Notes under the pieces: model-generated | What the model was told of the DNA's origin: nothing | The model's database searches: none | Seen by the model: the letters and a program-made list of their open reading frames with translations, nothing else | Program-made: the position numbers and the translations under genes | Shown here: one piece after another, positions 6,296 to 8,077 of the stretch | Layout: every line of letters starts with the position of its first letter | How positions within the stretch are numbered: position 1 is the stretch's first letter | DNA from: an uncultured Clostridia bacterium | GTDB taxonomy: Bacteria > Bacillota > Clostridia > Oscillospirales > Acutalibacteraceae | Length of the DNA stretch: 8,077 bases | Direction of reading: 5' to 3' | NCBI GenBank assembly: GCA_946409885.1 | Contig: CAMJYF010000057.1 | Span: 1 to 8,077, forward strand

Positions 6296-6307
6296 CGGAA
6301 CGTTCCG
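6296..6307. promoter_or_regulatory. 12-bp perfect palindrome upstream of the ygjV-like gene
   Basis: CGGAACGTTCCG is its own reverse complement and sits directly upstream of the ygjV ribosome binding site, within the 39-base gap. It could be a repressor or operator site, or chance in GC-rich sequence. No promoter boxes were recognised around it. Confidence 0.2.
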
Positions 6308-6319
6308 TTCCGCGCCGGT

Positions 6320-7039
6320 TTATTCGTACAATCCCACGGAGGCCCGCAGGATCAGCCGCGCGTCCGCCGGGGTGATCGCGCCGTCCGCGTCATAATCCGT
6401 TATCACCTGTGAAACGGTGATCTCGTTTTCGTCTATCCGGATCACGTTGTCCTCCGGGCCCAGCCCCACCGCGTACCGCAGCACCAGACGGGCGTCCGCC
6501 GGGGTCAGCGCAAAGTCGCCGTCCGCGTCGCCCGGGGTGAAGAAGAAATCGACGATCGCGATCGCGCGCTGCTCCGATCCGCATTCCACGCACTCGTAGC
6601 TGATCTCTGGATTGGCGAAGGAATACCCGTATTCCGTTAAGCGCCAGCAGCCGCCCGACCTGCCGGTTTCCTTCCAGAGGTGCGGGATCGTGTCGCTGAG
6701 CAGTGTTCCACAGATGGCGCAGCGCTCTTCGCCGTCGGCGCAGGCGCGACGGCTGCCGTCCCCGGTCAGGTACCGGTCCGCCTCCAGCGTCGTTCCGTCG
6801 AACCGCTCCGGCAGCTCCTCCTGCTTGGTCAGGGGCGGATATTGCGCGTCCGCGAACGTGACGGTCGTCTCCCCGTTTTCCCCGCGGCTTACCGTCCGCT
6901 TCAGCGAGAACTCGGAAAGATGATAGTCGGTACGGGGAATGGCCTTCCGCACGCGCTGCAGCTCTTTCCCGCACAATTCGCAGTGGATCACGCCGTCATA
7001 GCTGCCGTCCTCCGCGCAGCTGGGCTGCTTTACGGTATC
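6320..7039 (-). pseudogene. 5'-truncated Cys-rich dockerin gene (copy C)
   Basis: This is a third paralogue of copies A and B, intact from about residue 115-120 of copy B to the C-terminus. Similarity starts near 7030 (KQPSCAEDGSYDGVIHCELCG), just after an in-frame TGA at 7042-7040. The signal peptide and first Cys unit are missing, and no paralogue-like sequence is seen in any frame of 7040-7160. Retained signatures are TTVTFADAQYPPL, DGSRRACADGEERCAICG and IPHLW. The dockerin has repeats DADGDFALTPADARLVLR and DYDADGAITPADARLILR. A GTG at 6991 could open a 223-codon frame, but it lacks a well-placed ribosome binding site and a signal peptide. Export and dockerin function are therefore unlikely. 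The remaining frame has no internal stops, suggesting recent truncation or residual expression. An assembly error at the adjacent repeats is the main alternative. Confidence 0.7.
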
Positions 7040-7071
7040 TCATCTGTTTCAATGTGTTATTTCGGAAGATC

Positions 7072-7164
7072 AGGTTGCAGGCGGTCTGCGCCAGGTTTCG
7101 GGCGGTCGGTGCCCGGTTTCGGGCGGTCGGTGCCCGGTTTCGGGCGGTCGGTGCCCGCCCCTAC
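7072..7164 (-). repeat. 21-bp tandem repeats ending in a GTAG-flanked hairpin
   Basis: The core GGTTTCGGGCGGTCGGTGC occurs three times (from 7094, 7115 and 7136), twice with an exact 21-bp period, preceded by a diverged fourth copy (7072-7091, GGTTGCAGGCGGTCTGCG). The last copy forms GGGCGG (7142-7147), TCGGTGC, CCGCCC (7155-7160), followed directly by CTAC. On the minus strand this is GTAG plus a stem-loop, and the TAG is the stop codon of the GH31-like gene. The array fills the gap between that gene and the truncated dockerin copy; 7040-7071 shows nothing recognisable. Confidence 0.75.
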
Positions 7165-8077
7165 AGGATTTCCGCCGTGACGGCCGCGGCGGTGATGTTG
7201 TTGCCGCAGCGCAGGGAATAGGTGACTTCCAGCTCGCTGCCGCCGTCGGAATTGATGGTGACGGCGCGGTAATAGCTGTCGTTCAGATCGCCGAAGGAAA
7301 CGGTTTTTACGTTTCCGGCCCGGTCGCGCACGGTAAGCTGCGCCACGGAGCGGTAGCCGCCCAGGTACAGGGTAAACGCGCCCTCTCCCTTCAGCACAAC
7401 GCGCATGGATTGCCTTCCCACCACGCCGCAGGCTGTCTCGCCTTCTGGCACGGCGTCGCCGCCGGTCCAGCGGATGGGGTAGTTGTCGTTGTAGGACCAC
7501 TTCTGCCCGGTCACTTCCAGCGGGCCGATGCTGCCGTCGCCGTCGGCCTTGCGCACCTCCGTCATGGCGGCGTCCGTGCCGCACAGCAGGTAGTCCCGCG
7601 CCAAGGCGGGCAGGGTAAGGGCGGCGGTGTTGCCGTCCAGCGCCGCCGCGTTGACGGTAAAGACGGCGGCGGAGGCGTCATAGCTGTTGTTGCCGCCGGC
7701 CGGCTGGCAGGAGGAGAAGGCGCAGGTCAGCACGCTTTCCTCCTTCACGTCGGCGGAAAAGCGGATCTCATACACTGTCTCGTTCCGCGCGCCGCCGGTG
7801 AGGTTCAGCGGGTCGGCCTCCGGGTCCTTGGCCAGCGCGGTAAAATCGACCGGGTCGCCGTTCAGGGAAGCCGCCGTCAGCGCGCCCCAGCCCGCGGGCT
7901 GATGGACGCGGACCGTGTAATCGCGTTTCGTAAAGGCCCTTGGCCCCTCAAAAGCGCCTTCGGCGGGGTGGATGGTCAGCGTCTGGGTGGCGCCGCAGGC
8001 AAGGGTGATCTCCGTGGTGCGGAAGTGCCCGTCCTTGTAGGCCACGGTTTCGGTATCGTCCTCGTACAGAGTGACGG
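7161..8077 (-). CDS. C-terminal region of a GH31-like glycoside hydrolase (5' end outside window)
   Basis: The frame is open to the window edge; 305 codons including the stop are visible and the catalytic domain, if present, lies upstream. The first residues, VTLYEDDTETVAYKDGHFRTTEI, match the LYEDdG-T--Y--G-f--T beginning of the C-terminal beta domain of GH31 alpha-glucosidase/alpha-xylosidase-type enzymes (DUF5110). TLTIHPAEGAFEG and YTVRVHQP follow, as expected for that domain. From about residue 105 the protein continues with an unrecognised Thr/Val/Gly-rich segment, probably beta-sandwich: YEIRFSADVKEESVLTCAFS, then WSYNDNYPIRWTGGD, FTLYLGGYRSVAQLTVRD and a final NNITAAAVTAEIL. This could be a carbohydrate-binding accessory module. 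No dockerin is present at this end. The TAG stop belongs to a repeat element, so the natural C-terminus could have been altered. Assignment to GH31 rests on the short DUF5110-like stretch. Confidence 0.65.
   Translation of the reverse strand, partial: VTLYEDDTETVAYKDGHFRTTEITLACGATQTLTIHPAEGAFEGPRAFTKRDYTVRVHQPAGWGALTAASLNGDPVDFTALAKDPEADPLNLTGGARNETVYEIRFSADVKEESVLTCAFSSCQPAGGNNSYDASAAVFTVNAAALDGNTAALTLPALARDYLLCGTDAAMTEVRKADGDGSIGPLEVTGQKWSYNDNYPIRWTGGDAVPEGETACGVVGRQSMRVVLKGEGAFTLYLGGYRSVAQLTVRDRAGNVKTVSFGDLNDSYYRAVTINSDGGSELEVTYSLRCGNNITAAAVTAEIL

Noticed and set aside
5504..6412. Plus-strand frame across the repeat region and opposite the ygjV-like gene
   Set aside because: It crosses the heptamer arrays and is antisense to a well-supported membrane protein.
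6320..6991. Intact short dockerin protein starting at GTG 6991
   Set aside because: There is no suitably placed ribosome binding site or signal peptide, and paralogue similarity continues upstream of the GTG to about 7030, so the frame is a truncated remnant.
7072..7164. CRISPR array
   Set aside because: The 21-bp copies are directly adjacent with no spacers, and no cas genes are nearby.
7057..7584. Minus-strand frame with GTDRPKP amino-acid repeats
   Set aside because: The peptide repeat is only the 21-bp DNA array read in one frame; the rest overlaps the GH31-like coding region in another frame.

Overview
The window looks like a GC-rich Firmicute, most likely a gut clostridium of the Oscillospiraceae/Ruminococcaceae type. 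The basis is Firmicute-type genes (a MecA adaptor, a YwlG/UPF0340 protein), AGGAG-type ribosome binding sites, secreted proteins ending in type I dockerins, and the 3' end of a GH31-like glycosidase. This placement is inference; no rRNA or tRNA is present to confirm it.

Layout. Positions 3-353 (+) hold the 3' part of ribulose-phosphate 3-epimerase. It converges on mecA (483-1052, -). Divergent from mecA is a membrane-anchored DUF4015-type putative glycosidase (1173-2504, +), followed by a ywlG-like UPF0340 gene (2583-3125, +) that ends in a heptamer repeat and two hairpins. The rest is on the minus strand. In transcription order it runs: 3' end of a GH31-like gene (8077-7161), a 5'-truncated dockerin gene (7039-6320), a ygjV-like membrane protein gene (6280-5705), a 377-base repeat-rich gap, and two intact secreted Cys-rich dockerin genes in a probable operon (5327-4317 and 4279-3254).

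The three dockerin genes are paralogues. They share an unrecognised module: CxxCG motifs, a TVxFADxxxPPI-like strand, a GSRRxCADGE signature, an IPHxW motif and a two-repeat dockerin. The copy next to the GH31 gene has lost its signal peptide and about 115-120 N-terminal residues, at a point bordered by 21-bp tandem repeats.

The most unusual content is intergenic. Four short hairpins each carry GTAG immediately 5' of the stem or 1-2 nt from it, when read on one strand. This is the arrangement known for REP elements mobilised by RAYT (TnpA-REP) transposases. Four tracts contain 7-bp units of the form AGTNNNN: three clear arrays and one minimal one. Two of the clear arrays are in inverted orientation around about 95 bp of unique sequence. 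The 354-482 and 5470-5670 gaps also share two interrupted blocks of similarity. Several of these repeats begin within the stop codon of the preceding gene. Together they suggest a family of small non-coding, possibly mobile elements that preferentially sits at gene 3' ends.
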